This document shows positions 22,856 to 34,919 of a stretch of DNA of 64,000 bases, piece by piece; the stretch's first letter is position 1; every line of letters begins with the position of its first letter. Source of the stretch: Inia geoffrensis (lineage: Eukaryota > Chordata > Mammalia > Artiodactyla > Iniidae); contig CM070904.1 in NCBI GenBank assembly GCA_036417435.1, forward strand, positions 133,424,695-133,488,694. Reading direction: 5' to 3'. The translations under genes were made by a program, and so were the position numbers. Under the pieces are notes generated by a model. That model did no database searches and was not told the origin of the DNA. It saw nothing but the letters and a program-made list of their open reading frames with translations.

Positions 22856-22976
22856 CTGGGCACTCCCTGGCCGCCCAGTGGTTAGGACTCAGCGCGTTCA
22901 CTGCCAGGGCCTGGGTTCGATCCCTGGTTGGGGAACTAAGATCCCACAAGCCTCGAGGCGCAGCCAAAAAAGAAAA
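22856..22976 (+). mobile_element. CHR-1-like tRNA SINE
   Basis: GGCACTCCCTGGCCGCCCAG, TGGTTAGGACTCAGCGCGTT, B box GGGTTCGATCCCTGGTTGGG, then AACTAAGATCCCACAAGCC and GGCGCAGCCAAAAAAG. A 10-bp duplication CTGAGCACAG lies at 22846-22855 and 22977-22986. More diverged than the CHR-2 copies. Confidence 0.9.
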
Positions 22977-23269
22977 CTGAGCACAGGACACAGGGATGGG
23001 GCCGGAGGGCTTGATGAGCTAAATTCTCCACCACCATCGCAGGAAGACAGCAGAGCTTGGCAAAAATAGAGCAGGGTGAGTATATCATTGCAAATTCCTG
23101 ACATACCATAAGGAATCCAGAGGTCACCACCAGACAGACAAAAACCAGGCATTCAAAGAGTGAAAAGCCCTCATCTTGGGAGCCAGAGGCTTGTTCAACG
23201 CGCCCATGAACACATCTTCACTATGTGACTATACTGATTTAAGATAAAAGCAAGTACTTTTCACAACAC

Positions 23270-23735
23270 CAGGACGTTAATAGAAAAAAATGGACAAATA
23301 AAAAAGTCACAATAAAAGAAACATAAGTGGTTATCAGACATATTTCTAAAATCAATTTAAATTCAGTGTTAATCAATGCAATAAAAACAAAAGAGCAGAA
23401 GAGCATGTTTTGTATCAAAATTGCCAAGACTTTTAGAAATGATAGCGCTGGTGAGCTTAGGGTGAGACATGAACTAGTATTTTGCCAACAAAAGGGCGAA
23501 TACATATAGTATTTCTAGAAAGCAAGTTGGCAAATGTGTAGAAAGAGCCTTAAGTTGTTTGTATACTCTGCCCCAGAAATTCCATTTCCAGACATTAAGT
23601 TAAATAATAAGGAATTCAAACACATATATACAAAGATAATCTTCACATCATTGTGTACAATAACACAAACTCTACTGCAATCTATCAATATATGTCCATC
23701 AGCAGGGCGGGTTGGACAAAAACATGACATATCTG
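23270..23735 (+). mobile_element. Ancient L1M 3' fragment
   Basis: GCCCCAGAAATTCCATTTCC, then AATAAGGAATTCAAACACAT, then ATCAATATATGTCCATCAGC, correspond to L1M (..CAGCAATTCCACTTCTAGG..AAATGTCCATCA). An AT-rich lead-in fits the same element. Confidence 0.55.
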
Positions 23736-23889
23736 GGCCTCGGGCCACTAAAAATGGGTTCAAGAACTTGAATGAAATGGGAAAGGCTCTGAAGTAAGTT
23801 AACTGGATAAAGCACAGTCCTGACCCGTCTATAGTTTATGCTCTCAGCTCTGTGCACACACACTCACGGACACTCGCAGAAATACCATA

Positions 23890-24265
23890 TATCATGGGTT
23901 ACATATATCAGCCTTGGGAGGCTGGGTTATGCCTCGGTAGCATATGGCATCCAGATCCCTGCCTCAGCCAAGAGTCATTTGTCCTTCACTCCATGGGTCC
24001 ACCAGGGTCAGCGGTGGTCTGCATCACCCTCTTGGCAGCCGCCTGGAAAGCTGCTGCCTCTGTCGGACCCACGGCCAGTCTTGGCGGAGAAGAGGGAAGG
24101 GGCCCGGGCTAGCTCTTGAACATCTCTGAGTAGTGACCACAATTCTGCTGCTGTTTCATTGGCCAAAGACGTCACACGGCACCCTCAAAGCCGACAGCCC
24201 AGGATGTACAATCCTTCCATGGGGAGGGTCTTGAAATGGACGGACAAGAAGAGGGTCACTTCCTC
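23890..24265 (+). mobile_element. Degraded LTR-like remnant
   Basis: TGTTTCATTGGCCAAAGACG then TCACACGGCACCCTCAAAGC, plus a GGGGAGGGTCTTGAAATGG stretch, resembles an ERV LTR class containing CCATTGGCCAAAGCAAGTCACATGGCC. Edges and family are uncertain. Confidence 0.4.
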
Positions 24266-24469
24266 AGTATTCTGCTGTCACCTCTGGTGGGGGAAAAACA
24301 GCCCGCGTGTGGCCAAGATCACTGGCTCTGCCCAACGTGCTTTCTCCCCTTCTCGCCTTGGTAACGAGCACCCACCCACTGGCACACGGCCACCCAGAAT
24401 AAACACTTGCTTCCCCAGCATCCCTGCCGCTGCTGGGGTGGACGTGTGACTCTGTTCTGTCCCAGGGGA

Positions 24470-24498
24470 TGTGAGTGGATGTGGATGTGGATGGTCCA
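24470..24498 (+). repeat. (GGATGT)n short tandem repeat
   Basis: GATGTGAGTGGATGTGGATG then TGGATGG, about four units. Confidence 0.7.
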
Positions 24499-25472
24499 GA
24501 GCGTGCCCTCCAAGAGAAGGGGCCCTCCCTCCAGCCCCCTCCAGCTGGAGCAAACCCGGGGTGGACAGGCCACGCAGGCAGAGGCAGAGCCCAGGATGGC
24601 AAAGGCGCAGGAAGGACCCAGCTCATCCCTGTCACCAAGGGGTCGCCGTGTCCACCGGGGCTGCCCGTGCAGAGGTGAGCCGCTGTCTTGTCCGACACCC
24701 TCTTTGGTATTGTTGATAGGGCCACCGAATTTAAATTGGAACAACTTATGAGTGACACACAAGCGGTAAAAGTGATTCTAGAACATCTTACTCAACGCTC
24801 AAGATGCACTGAGGACTCAGCTGGCCCGGGCAGAGGCTTGGGGCCACCTCCAGAGGAGAGCCTTAGGACCGCCCTGGCTTTTTAGAATAAGCAGACGGAT
24901 GGGTGTGTAAAAGGAGGGCTGGCCACCAAGGCACCCAAAGTTGGAAGAAACCTGCCCGACCCCTCTCAGGCACCCTCGCTGGCTGGAAGCGGGGGGCTCA
25001 CCCCCCCATCGGGTGAGAGGAGGGGGCTTCGCTCTTGTTCTGAGCCACCAAGAGGAGAGGCAGTGCGTTACCGGCTGATAGATAACTGCGCGCTCTTCTG
25101 TTGTTTGCTTACAGCTGAAGGGATGTGGTGCTTGTTTCCTGAGGCTCCCCGGCGCTGCCCCTCCTTCCTGCTTCTCTGCTGCCCCCTGCCCAGGCTGCCT
25201 CTGCTCCCAGCTTCTCCTGCTGTGGGAGCCACCCTGAGGGTTGTTTCCAGGAGCTCCTCGAGGCCGGACGCCCAGCGCCTTCAAGCCCTACCATGGACGC
25301 TTTGCACCTTCCCAGTGCTCTGGCTGCATCCTCGTCTTCAGGACGGGGGACTTACAGCTGAGGGGTCAGAGGAGGCCACCAGCCCCAGGCCCCTCAGTTT
25401 ACACCCGGGGCTACAAAGCCCAGGCAGGCAGGTGGGTCAGGGGCCTTGCCTCCAGCTTGCATGGGTGGTGGT
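24499..25472. other. Unique GC-rich DNA
   Basis: No gene recognised. The 155- to 164-codon frames on the minus strand have no domain. Confidence 0.4.
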
Positions 25473-25912
25473 TGTAGTGGGTTGAACTGTGGCCCCAAAA
25501 TATGTCTGGGTCCTCAGCACCAGAAGCTGTGAGTGTGACCTTATTTGGAAAAGGGAACTTTACAGATGTAATTAGATACGGATCTTGAGACTAGACCATC
25601 CTGGATTAGGTGTGACCTCAACCCAAGGACGGGTGTCCTTACCTGAGAAGGAAGAGGGAATTCAAGACTCCGGTGCCTAGAGGGAAGACAGCCGCGAAGA
25701 GACAGAGGCAGAGGTCGGAGGGATGCGGCCACAAGCCAAGGGACGCATGGGGCTGCCGGGGGCTGAAGAGGTGGGAAGGCGCCTCCAGAGGGAGCTCGGC
25801 CCTGCGACACCTTGGCATCTTCTGGCCTCCAGAGCCGGGAGAGGATAAACTCCCGTTACGGGAGGGCACCCAAGTGCGGTGCTGGGCGCCGGCCGCCCCA
25901 GGATACTGACAC
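25473..25912 (+). mobile_element. MaLR/ERVL-type solitary LTR, sense
   Basis: TGTAGTGGGTTGAACTGTGG, GTGACCTTATTTGGAAAAGG, ACAGATGTAATTAGATACGG, AGACAGAGGCAGAGGTCGGA, GGCCACAAGCCAAGGGACGC and TGGCCTCCAGAGCCGGGAGA, ending near GGATACTGACAC. The ordered motifs cover a full-length LTR. It is the same class as the antisense copy at 13311-13764. No internal sequence remains. Confidence 0.75.
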
Positions 25913-28900
25913 GGACGTAGAGTGGACTCAGCTTTCCTCCTTCCCCGGGGCCCCCACAGGCAGCAGCAAATTCAGTCGTGGGGCCCACGGCCCAAGACCT
26001 GAGCCCAGGCGGCTGGGGAGGCCCGAAACCACGGGAGCCTCAGACGGGCTTGCAGCACAGGCAGCTGGTCCCTGGTGGGATCCCCGCGGGGCACAGGCTC
26101 CGGGCCCCCTGCGCTGGGTGGCGGCCCCTCCCTGCAGACTCCCAAGGCCTCTCACGCAGGTGACAGTGAAAAGGCTGCAGAGCCTACACCTGGGGGAGCG
26201 GAGGGCGGAGGCTGCCGGAGGGAGGGGTGGGTGCAAGCCCGCCACCCCAAGTCTAACATCTGTGGGCATCGCTGGGTCACGGCCGTTCTAGCCCAAGGAG
26301 AGCTGACTCCAAAGACAGCCCAGGTGCTACTATTGGCTGAGAAAAAAAAAACTTTAAGTAGAGCCTGAGAGGCTCAATGACTTCCGCCTCACAGGCCAGC
26401 ACAGCTCCCACCTGGACCACGCAGGCAGGGGGGCGGGTGGGGAGGGGCTCTGCTTTGCCTCCCAGCCTGGGAAGCCGAGATGCAGGCGGCCGTCTTGAAC
26501 CCCCTGACCTCCTGGGACCCAGGGCCCCGCACAGCGAACTCCTCCACCCATTCAGCGGTGACCTGTGGTCTCGGGAGTTGAGTCTAGCACGGGGCACGGC
26601 AGTGCCCGGTCTCTGACTCCCCAAGCTCTTGGCCTGGGACCCCCAGTCTTGAGAGGGTGCTGTCCAAGTCACACCTCCCTTGAGCCAAGCGCCAGCCGCT
26701 GCCGGGAGGCCTGAACGGTGCTCGCTCGGACACTCAGCTCCCTCCCCGTCCCCACCCCCAATTTCCCAGGGGTGGTCAGCGCTGCCTTTGGGCGGGGCCT
26801 TCAGACTTGGCGAGGGGCCAGACGCCGGCCCTCCTCGCTTTGCTGCGTCCCTCTGGCCCACACAGCTTCTGAATCCAGAGACAGGGTCACGGTGGGCCCT
26901 GCCCACTTTGGGGGAAGGTGGCACCCTCCTCCGCAGGAGCATCTGCTCCCCGTGGCCTGGCTCAAGGGACCTTGTCATACCTCCCTGCCAGGAGCGAGGC
27001 TGGGCGGTATGATCAGACGGCCCTTCCAGGGTGGGTGCCCAGCCATCGGCATTGTGCACAGGATCAATGGGACTCTGTGTGATCAGGGAGGGGACCCAGG
27101 GCGGGGACCCAGGGTGGCCCTGTGGCTACGGCAGGACAGGCCTCCCTCCCGCTTTCCAGGCTCAAAGGCGAATGTGACTCTCAGAGCTCTCTGACCCCAG
27201 GATGGAGGAGCCTTTCCCCCAGGGCAAGACCTGCACCAGGGCCACAGTGGGATAGTGTTTGCAGCTCCCCTCCACTCCAGGCCTCCCAGCGACAGGCGGA
27301 TGGGGGCCTGGGACGCGGGACCTGGCGCTGGAGGCCCCCGACTGCTGCCCCTCCCGCCCACCTCTGGGTCTGGCTTTCAAGGACAGGGTGAGCACTGCTT
27401 TGCATATGCCAGCTCCGGGAGGAGGGGGCTTTCTGCCATCAGAGCAGGGCGGGTCCCAACCCAGGGCCAGCACCCAACCTCCCACAGGCACCGAGCACGG
27501 GGCACTTCAGGGCAGGACACCCCCAAAGGGCCACCATGCCAGGCAGGACGAGGGGTCCCTATCCTCCATCAGATAAAAGGGCAGGCCTGGCCCAGAGATT
27601 AGAACCAGAGCTTGGCTGGAGGGAGGCAGGTGGACCCTAAGTGAGGCCCCATCCTCTGTGCCCTGGTTTCCAGCTCCCTGAAACCCCTTTGCTCCATCCC
27701 AGGCAGGGGGACAGGCCCCCAATCCGGACACTGTGGAAGCCCCTCCGCGGCCCTGAGCCACGTCATAAGATCCACGCTGGGTCCCTGAGGCCGAGCTCTT
27801 GCTGCCTGTGTAACAGAGACCCAGCGTGGGGTGCAGAGCAGAAGCCCCCCGTGCCAGGGCCCACCCCCATCACCTCCCCTCCAGCCATGGCTTAAATGTC
27901 TAATTATTAAAGCCCGGTTTTAAAAATTCACTTCCCCATACACCCCTCCGGCACAGGAGTCTCTGGGACCCAGGCTGGTGGTGCCCACACGTGAGAGCCG
28001 GGTCCCCTCCCAGTCCCTGTTGAGAACTGGACACAAGCCAGGCTTGGGGAGTCCGGGGAGGCGGGGGGGTATGTGTGTGTGTGTGTGGATGCAGCTGCTC
28101 TGCCCTCCCCCCAGCACCTCCTGCAGCGCCTGCACCCACCGCACCAGGCTGCCCACCTGGCGGCAAGATTGCCCAGGCCTGCCTCGCAGACCCTCCTTCC
28201 AGGAGCCCAGGCTGGCAGCGCTCTGACCCCGGGACCCCTCCTGGACCCTCGCTCTGTGAACACACGGCAAGGTTCGACTCTGCTGCAGGACGCCCGGGGC
28301 ACGTGGGGCTTGGAGGCCTGGGACCAAGCCCGGCACTGCGACAGTGGTCACGGGCCTCCTGGCGCCGTGTGGTCAGGGTCCCGGGACGACTTGGGGAGGG
28401 CAAGGGGCTGTTTTCATCCTTTAGTGAAGGGTACATGGTGATGAGCAACCCAGGAAACAGGCAGGGGGATGGCCCCCAGCCCTGGGCACCGACAGGAGGG
28501 CTCTGCTGGTCACCTCTGCCTCGAGGTCAGCCCCGTGGACAGCAAGGGCACGTGGAGACTCCTCCCGCCTGGGAAGGCTGCCCCCCACGTGTGTCCCCAT
28601 CAGTGGAGCTAGGACAGGGACAGAGGGTCGGCGTCCCCAGTGGGTAAGCCCGTCCTCCGCCCAGCAAAGAAGTTCAAGACCTGCTAATGAGCCCAGCCCC
28701 CATCCAGTGAGGATGCCAGCCTGGCTGGGATGGCGGGGACGGCAGCTGGTCCTCCCGCAGGGCTCCCCACCCTCAGAGGGGGCCAGGGGAGGCTGGAAAC
28801 CACCTTTTACCCGAAAGCCAGGTGGCAGGAGGCTGCCGCAGGCCAGGATTGAGCCCAAGGGAGAGCTTGGTTCCAGGGGACCCTGAAGCGTCCTGGTCTA

Positions 28901-30055
28901 GTGGAAGCTCGGCATTCCACGCTGCAGGGGAGGGAGGTGGCCTCGGAGTCTCCCTTCCTGCTGGACTGACTCCTGACCCCTGTCCGGGCCCCTCCCTCAT
29001 GCCACCAACCCCGTTGCCCTGGGTCATGGATCAGGTGTGCCCTGCCCTCGTCTAGACTCACCAGCTGCCCAGCAAGCTCTCATTAGACCAAACCAGCCTG
29101 CATGTCTCACCTCCGAGAGCTCACAGCAGGTCTCTTCCAGGGAAAACAGAGAGCATATTGATGCAGACCTCAGGGCCGTGCCCCTCACCTCAAGTGGCTG
29201 GCATCAAAGCCCTGGGAGACCCCCTCCCCACATGCCCTCCTCCTGGGGACGGCCAGCGACAGACTGGCGATTGGATTCTGAAGCACGTGTGTACACATCT
29301 ACAGAGTTTGTAATGATGGGAGAAGCACAATAAAATGATAAGATTTGGTCAAAATTGTAGAGAACACATAAGCCCAACAACACTAAGAAGGAAGAGCCAT
29401 GAAGAGAGCTGAGGAGGAATCCTGGTGAGGCAGGTGTATAGGGCTTTGAGCCTTGGCCGGGTGTGCCCAGGGACCCAGAGCCGGCGGCGGCTGCGCTGTG
29501 GGCTCTGCACAGGGCCCTTACAAATCCCCTAACCTAATCTGTATTTCTGAATTCGGTTTTCTTTTTTCTGAAAGAGGTAGGGCCCCCCCCCCCCACCAAA
29601 TCAGCGAGAGCCCTCTCAAAAGCCAGCTGGCTCTCTTCAAAGGGGTGACCCTCCCAGACCACCAGACAGAAGTGGGGTTGACAGCCAGGCCGCTGGGTGT
29701 GACATTGAAAGCACAGCTCCAACAGGCTGAAGCAATTACGAAATTATTGACTCTTGTTGCTGAAAACCCCAGTAGTAGTGTGGTCTTCAGGGCAGGATTG
29801 CACAGGGCTCGTTTTTGTTTCTCTGCCGTCCTCTCTGTTCTGTTCCGCACGTGGTGATGCCTGCACCTTCCTGGGGTGTGAAGTCGTCCTCATCTTTCCC
29901 CTCACCCTGGAAACCTGCACCATCCACCAGGGTAGCCACTGGCCTCACTGGCTGCTAAACACATGAAATGAGGCTTGCCGACTGAAACTGAGATGCGTGG
30001 AAAATAAAGTCCATGTCTGATTTAGAAGATGTCGTAAAAAAAATGTAAAATATCC
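25913..30055. other. 4-kb GC-rich unique block
   Basis: No gene or repeat family recognised from 25.9 to 29.3 kb. Open frames are abundant on both strands (up to 260 codons at 26277-27059, minus) with P/G/R/A-rich composition and no domain. A (TG)n tract lies at 28069-28087. From 29.3 kb the DNA becomes more AT-rich, with a poly-C run at 29583-29595 and a possible nonrepetitive conserved patch at 29700-29760. Confidence 0.45.
28069..28087. repeat. (TG)n microsatellite
   Basis: TATGTGTGTGTGTGTGTGG, about eight units. Confidence 0.9.
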
Positions 30056-30070
30056 TAGTAGTCATTTTTA

Positions 30071-30257
30071 TTTTATTTTTAAAATATTTATTTATTTATT
30101 TGGCTGTGCCGGTTCTTAGTTGCGGCACTTGGGATCGTTGTTGCAGCACGTGGGATCTTCATTGCGGCATGCAAGATCTTTAGTTGCGGCATACGGGATC
30201 TAGTTCCCTGCACTGGGAGCACGGAGTCTTAACCACTGGACCACCAGGGAAGTCCTT
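30071..30257 (-). mobile_element. CHR-1-like tRNA SINE, antisense
   Basis: Starts with the reverse-complement tail (TTTTATTTTTAAAATATTTA), reads GGCTGTGCCGGTTCTTAGTT, contains three GTTGCGGCA-type short repeats, and ends AACCACTGGACCACCAGGGA. A perfect 15-bp duplication TAGTAGTCATTTTTA lies at 30056-30070 and 30258-30272. Confidence 0.92.
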
Positions 30258-30272
30258 TAGTAGTCATTTTTA

Positions 30273-30749
30273 AATTGATCACCTGTTGAAATAATAATAC
30301 TGGGGACATCTTGAGTTAAATAAAACATTAAAATTAATTTTATCTCTTCCTGTTTACTTGTTTTCATGGGGCTACTAGAAAACTGTAAATTACACATGTG
30401 GCTCTCATTCTATTTCTTGGGCAGCCCTGGCTGGCCTGAAGCAAGAGAAGGAGGATGTCACCTCTCTGGACATAAATGCAAACAGCTCACGTCACGCACT
30501 TTCTAACCTCAACCATTTATCAGGGCTGGAGGGATTGCATGATGCGACCAGCCTGGGCCTCTACTGTCCGTCCTTGACCCGATCACTATGGCAGGGGCGA
30601 AAGCTCTGGGCAGTGCACATCTGGAGCCGGATGTGGGTCCCCCACCCAACCTGCATGACTGCTACACGATGGGGCAAGGAGCAGACCCTGACGTGATGGG
30701 TTGGTTCAGGATAACTGCTCATTCTTTGATGCTCTCCTACGGAATCCGA
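30273..30749. other. Mixed-composition intergenic DNA
   Basis: No gene or repeat identified. Confidence 0.4.
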
Positions 30750-31049
30750 GCTGTCCTTAGCAACCAGCGTGAGGAAGAGGATGCACCAGAAGGGGTGTCC
30801 TGGGAACCGCAAGCTTGTCCTAAGAAGTCTTCCAGCTTCCACCCAGGACCCTTGGAGCCCACCCACCCTGAGACCACCACGCGGAGGGCCACATGTAAGT
30901 GCTTCATCAGTAGACTAGAGTGAGCCCAGCCATCCCATGTAGACACAGCACCAGACGTGCCGTTGAAGGCATCTTGGACGAGCCACATTAACCCACAGAA
31001 TTATGTGAGATAATAACCTACTGTTGTTTTAAGCCACCAGATTTTCTTT
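30750..31049 (+). mobile_element. MLT1-like LTR 3' part, cut by L1
   Basis: GTGAGCCCAGCCATCCCATG, GCACCAGACGTGCCGTTGAA, GGCATCTTGGACGAGCCA, GAATTATGTGAGATAATAAC and GTTGTTTTAAGCCACCAGAT follow the 3' half of a MaLR/MLT-type LTR. The antisense L1 was inserted at the PolyA/TTTTAAGCCAC end. Confidence 0.5.
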
Positions 31050-31795
31050 TCAATTTTTTTTTATTGTGGTAAAATACACATGACACAATTTAGCATCTGA
31101 ACCTTTTTTAACCTTTTAACCTTTTTTTAACGCACAGTTCTGTGGCATTAAGGACATTCACGCTGTTGTGCAACCGTCACCACCATCCTTCTCTGGACCT
31201 CCTTTCATCTTGTAAAACTGCAACTCCATGCCCATTAGATAATAACTGCCCCTCCCCTCCCCTCCTGCATCCGCCAGCAGTCACCATTCTACTTTCTGTC
31301 TTTATGATTTTGCCTACTCTAAGTGTCTTGTGTATGTGGGATCATACAGTATTTGTCTTTTTGTGACTGGCTTATTTCACTCAACACAATGTCGTCAAGG
31401 TTCAACCATGTTGAAGACTGTGTCAGAACTTCCTTTCTTTTAAGGCTGAATAATGTTCCATTGTATTTATAGACCACATTTTGCTTATCCATTCATCTGT
31501 CAGTGGACACTTGGGTTCCTTCCATATTTTAGCTATTGTGACTAATGCTGTTATGGCCACGGGTATACAAATATCTCTTTGAGACCCTGCTTTCAATTCT
31601 TTTGGCCATTTCCCAGAAGTGGAATTGCTGGATCATATGGTAATTCTATTTTTAACTTTTTCAGGAACCACCATACTGGTTTCTATAGCAGATGCGCCAT
31701 TTTGCGTTCTCACCAACAGTGCACAAGGGTTCCAATTTCTCCGCACCCTCTCTCTCTCAGTAGCAGTAGTTATCTTAATGGGTACGAGGTGGTAT

Positions 31796-32023
31796 CTAAC
31801 TGTAGTTTTGATTTACATCCCTAAGGATCAGTGAGGTTGAGCATCTTCTCATGTGCTTATGGGCCATTTGTATATCTTCCTTGGAGAAATGACTATTCAA
31901 GTCCTTTGCCCATTTTTTAAAATTGGGTTGTTTGGTTTGTTTGTTGTTGTTGAGTTTTAGGAGTTCTCTATATATTCTAGGTATTAACCCTTTATCAGAT
32001 ATATGATTGGCAAATGTTTTCAC
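31796..32023 (-). pseudogene. L1 ORF2 C-terminal peptide remnant
   Basis: The minus-strand frame includes [20 protein letters not shown] and then [15 protein letters not shown]. This is the well-known L1 ORF2 C-terminal stretch ([30 protein letters not shown]). It is an isolated fragment bounded by stops. Confidence 0.9.
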
Positions 32024-32140
32024 CTATTCTGTGGGTTACATTTTTACTCTGTTGATATTATCTTTTGATGCACAAAATTTTTTAATTTTCATGAAATCCA
32101 ATTTGTCTATTCTTTTTTTTTTATGTGTAATTACATTAAA

Positions 32141-32475
32141 CTTTTTTTTTTCAGCATCTTTATTGGGGTATAATTGCTTTACAATGGTGTGTTAGTCTCT
32201 GCTTTATAACAAAGTGAATCAGTTATACATATACATATGTTCCCCTATCTCTTCCCTCTTGCGTCTCCCTCCCTCCCACCCTCCCTATCCCACCCCTCCA
32301 GGCGGTCACAAAGCACCGAGACCATATCCCTGTGCCATGCGGCTGCTTCCCACTAGCTCTCTACCCTACGTTTGGTAGTGTATACATGTCCAGGCCTCTC
32401 ACTCGCCCTGTCACAGCTCACCCTTCCCCCTCCCCATATCCTCAAGTCCGTTCTCCAGTAGGTCTGGGTCTTTTA
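32141..32475 (-). mobile_element. Younger cetartiodactyl-type L1 3' end
   Basis: Poly-T followed by CAGCATCTTTATTGGGGTAT, AATTGCTTTACAATGGTGTG, TTAGTCTCTGCTTTATAACA, ATACATATACATATGTTCCC and GGCGGTCACAAAGCACCGAG. This is the low-divergence L1 3' UTR found in whales and ruminants. It is 5' truncated (~335 bp) and inserted in the ORF2 C-terminus of the host L1, which resumes at about 32490 (ATGTCATATCCCATTACCAA). Confidence 0.85.
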
Positions 32476-33080
32476 TTCTTCTTTCATTACCTGTGATTTT
32501 TATGTCATATCCCATTACCAAATCTCATGTCATGAAGATTTTTGCACTGTTTTCTTTGAAGAGTTTTATAGCTTTATGTCTTACATTTAGGTCTTTGATC
32601 CCTTTCGAGTTAATTTTTGCATATGGTGTAAAGGAAGAGTCCAATGTCATTCTTTTGTGAATATGCAATATTCCCTGTGCCATTTGTTGAAAAGACTGTC
32701 TATTCCCCATTGAATGGCCTTGACATGCTTGTCAAAATGTATTTGGCCATATATTTGAGGATTTATTTCTGGGCTCTCTATTCTATTCCACTGGTCTATA
32801 TGTCTGTCGTTGTGCCAGTATCACAGTTTTGGTCATTGTAGCTTTATGGCAAGTTTTGAAATCAGGGATTGTGAGTCCCCAGCTTTGTTCTTTTTCAAGG
32901 TCATCTTGGCTCTCTTAGGTCCCTTGAGATTCCATATGAATTTTAGGCTGGGTTTTTCTATTTCTGTAAAGGAGTCGTTGGAATTTTGATAGGGATTGCA
33001 TTCAATCTGTAAATTGCCTTGGGTTGTATTGACATCTCAACAATTTTAAGCCTTCCAATCAAGGAACAGAGGATGTATTT

Positions 33081-33308
33081 TCATTTATTTAAGTCATCAT
33101 TCATTTCTTTCAGCAATGTTTTGTCACTTTCATTGTACAAGTCTTTCACCTCCTTGGTTAAGTTTATTCCTAAGTATTTTATAGAAATGCAACTGGCTTT
33201 TGTGTGTTGACTTTGTATGCTGCTACTGAATACATTTATTGACTCTAACAGGTTTTTTGTGGAATATTTAGGGGGTTCTACATATAAAATCCTATCATCA
33301 ATGAACAA
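33081..33308 (-). pseudogene. L1 ORF2 reverse-transcriptase remnant
   Basis: The frame begins MFIDDRILYVEPPKYSTKNL, matching the ORF2 catalytic FADD region (LFADDMILYIENPKDSTKKL) with the alanine changed to isoleucine (FIDD). IKYLGINLTKEVKDLYNE follows. Ends in stops both sides, so the enzyme is dead. Confidence 0.9.
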
Positions 33309-34010
33309 TTATTGTTTTACTTCTTCCTTTTCAGTTTGGATACCTTTTATTTCTTTGTCTTGCCCAACAGCTTTAAAACTTCCAGGACTATGTTGAATAG
33401 AAGTGGCAAAAATGGGCATCCTTGTCTTGTTCCTGATCTTAGAGGAAAAGTTTTCAATCTTTCACCGTTGAGTAAGATGTTTGCTGTGGGCTTTTCATAT
33501 ATGGCTTTTATTATGTTTAGGTAGTTTCCCCCTATTCCTAGTTTGTTGAGTGTTTTATCATGAAAGGGTGTTGCATTTTGTCAAATGCTTTTTCTGTATC
33601 AAATAGGATGGTCATGTGGTTTTTTTCCCTTCCTTCTGTTAATGTGGCATATTATATTGATTGATTTTGTTACCTTGAATCATCCTTGCATTCCAGGAAT
33701 AAATCCACTGAGTCATGGTGTATAATCCTTCTAATATGCTGCTGAGTTCAGTTTGCTAGTATTTTTTGAGAATTTTTGCATCAGCGTTAATGAGGGATAT
33801 TGATCTGTAGTTTTCTTGTAGTGTCCTTGTCTGGTTTTGATATCAGGGTAATGCTGGTCTCATAGAATGAGTTAGGAAGTATCCTTCCCTTTTCAATATT
33901 TTGTGGACGCTTGAGAAGGATTGGTATTCATTATTCTTTAAGTGTTTGGTAGAATTCAATAGTGAGGCCATCAGGTCCAGGACTTCTCTTTGCACGGAGA
34001 TGTTTGATTA

Positions 34011-34919
34011 TAGGCATACCTTATTTTATTGCACTTTATACACTTCACAGATATTGCAGTTTTTACAAAATGAATGTTTGTGGCAACCCTGCACTGAGCA
34101 AGTTTATCAGTGCCATTTTTCCAACAGCATTTGCACATCTTATTTCCCTATGTCACATTTGGATAATTCTTGCAATATTTCAAACTTTTCCCTTATTATT
34201 ATTATGTTTGTCATGGTGATCTGTGATCAGTGATTTCTGATGTTACTATTGTAACTGCAGATGCGGTAGAAATAGCAAAAGAACTAGAATGAGAAGTAGG
34301 GCCTGAAGATGTGACTGAATTACTGCAGTGTCATAACACAGCTTGAACGGATGAGCAAAGAAAGTAGCTTCTTGAGATGGAACCTCAAAGCCAAGTGTTT
34401 AGAATATTACAGAAACTTCGTTGATAATGCAGCAGCAGGGTTTGAGAGGATTGACTCCAATTTTGAAAGAGGTTCTGCTGTGGATAAAATGCTATCAAAC
34501 AGCGTTACGTGCTACAGAGAAATCATTCGTGAAAGGAGGAGTCACTCGATGCAGCGAACTTCATTGTTTTATTTTAGGAAATCGCTGCAGCCGCCCCAGC
34601 CTTGAGCACCCACCACCCTGATCAGTCAGCAGAGCCACCGACGCAGAGGCAGGACCCTCCACCCCGCAAAAAGATTATGGCTTGCTGAAAGCTCAGATGA
34701 GCGCTAGTGTTTTCTAGCAATTAAGTATTTTTCAATTAAGTATGTACATTGTTTCTTTACATATAACGCTATTGCACACTTAATAGACTATGGTATAGTG
34801 TAAACATAATTTTTATATGTACTAGGAAACCAAACATTTTGTGTGACTCATACTATTGTGATATTTGCTTTATTGTGGTGATCTGGAACCAAACCCACAA
34901 TATCTCTGAGGTGTGTTTG
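34011..34919 (+). mobile_element. Tigger1 DNA transposon, internally deleted
   Basis: The left terminal repeat region reads TAGGCATACCTTATTTTATT then GCACTTTATACACTTCACAG. The right end reads TGGTGATCTGGAACCAAACC then CACAATATCTCTGAGGTGTG, the inverse of the left end. TA precedes the left end. At 909 bp against about 2.4 kb for the family, it lacks most of the transposase frame. The junction lies near 34247-34256 (TATTGTAACTGCAGATG). It is inserted in the host L1, so the transposition postdates that L1. Confidence 0.9.
34257..34605 (+). pseudogene. Tigger1 transposase C-terminal remnant
   Basis: Pogo/Tigger-type transposase tail. The frame 34351-34605 shows MSKESSFLRWNLKAKCLEYY, then NAAAGFERIDSNFERGSAVD, then MLSNSVTCYREIIRERRSHS. 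The upstream DNA (GAAGATGTGACTGAATTACT) belongs to the same region but is out of frame. DNA-binding and DDE catalytic parts are missing. Confidence 0.85.

Noticed and set aside
26277..27059. 260-codon minus-strand open frame
   Set aside because: No domain, biased P/R/G/S composition, several plus-strand frames over the same DNA, and no recognisable splice structure.
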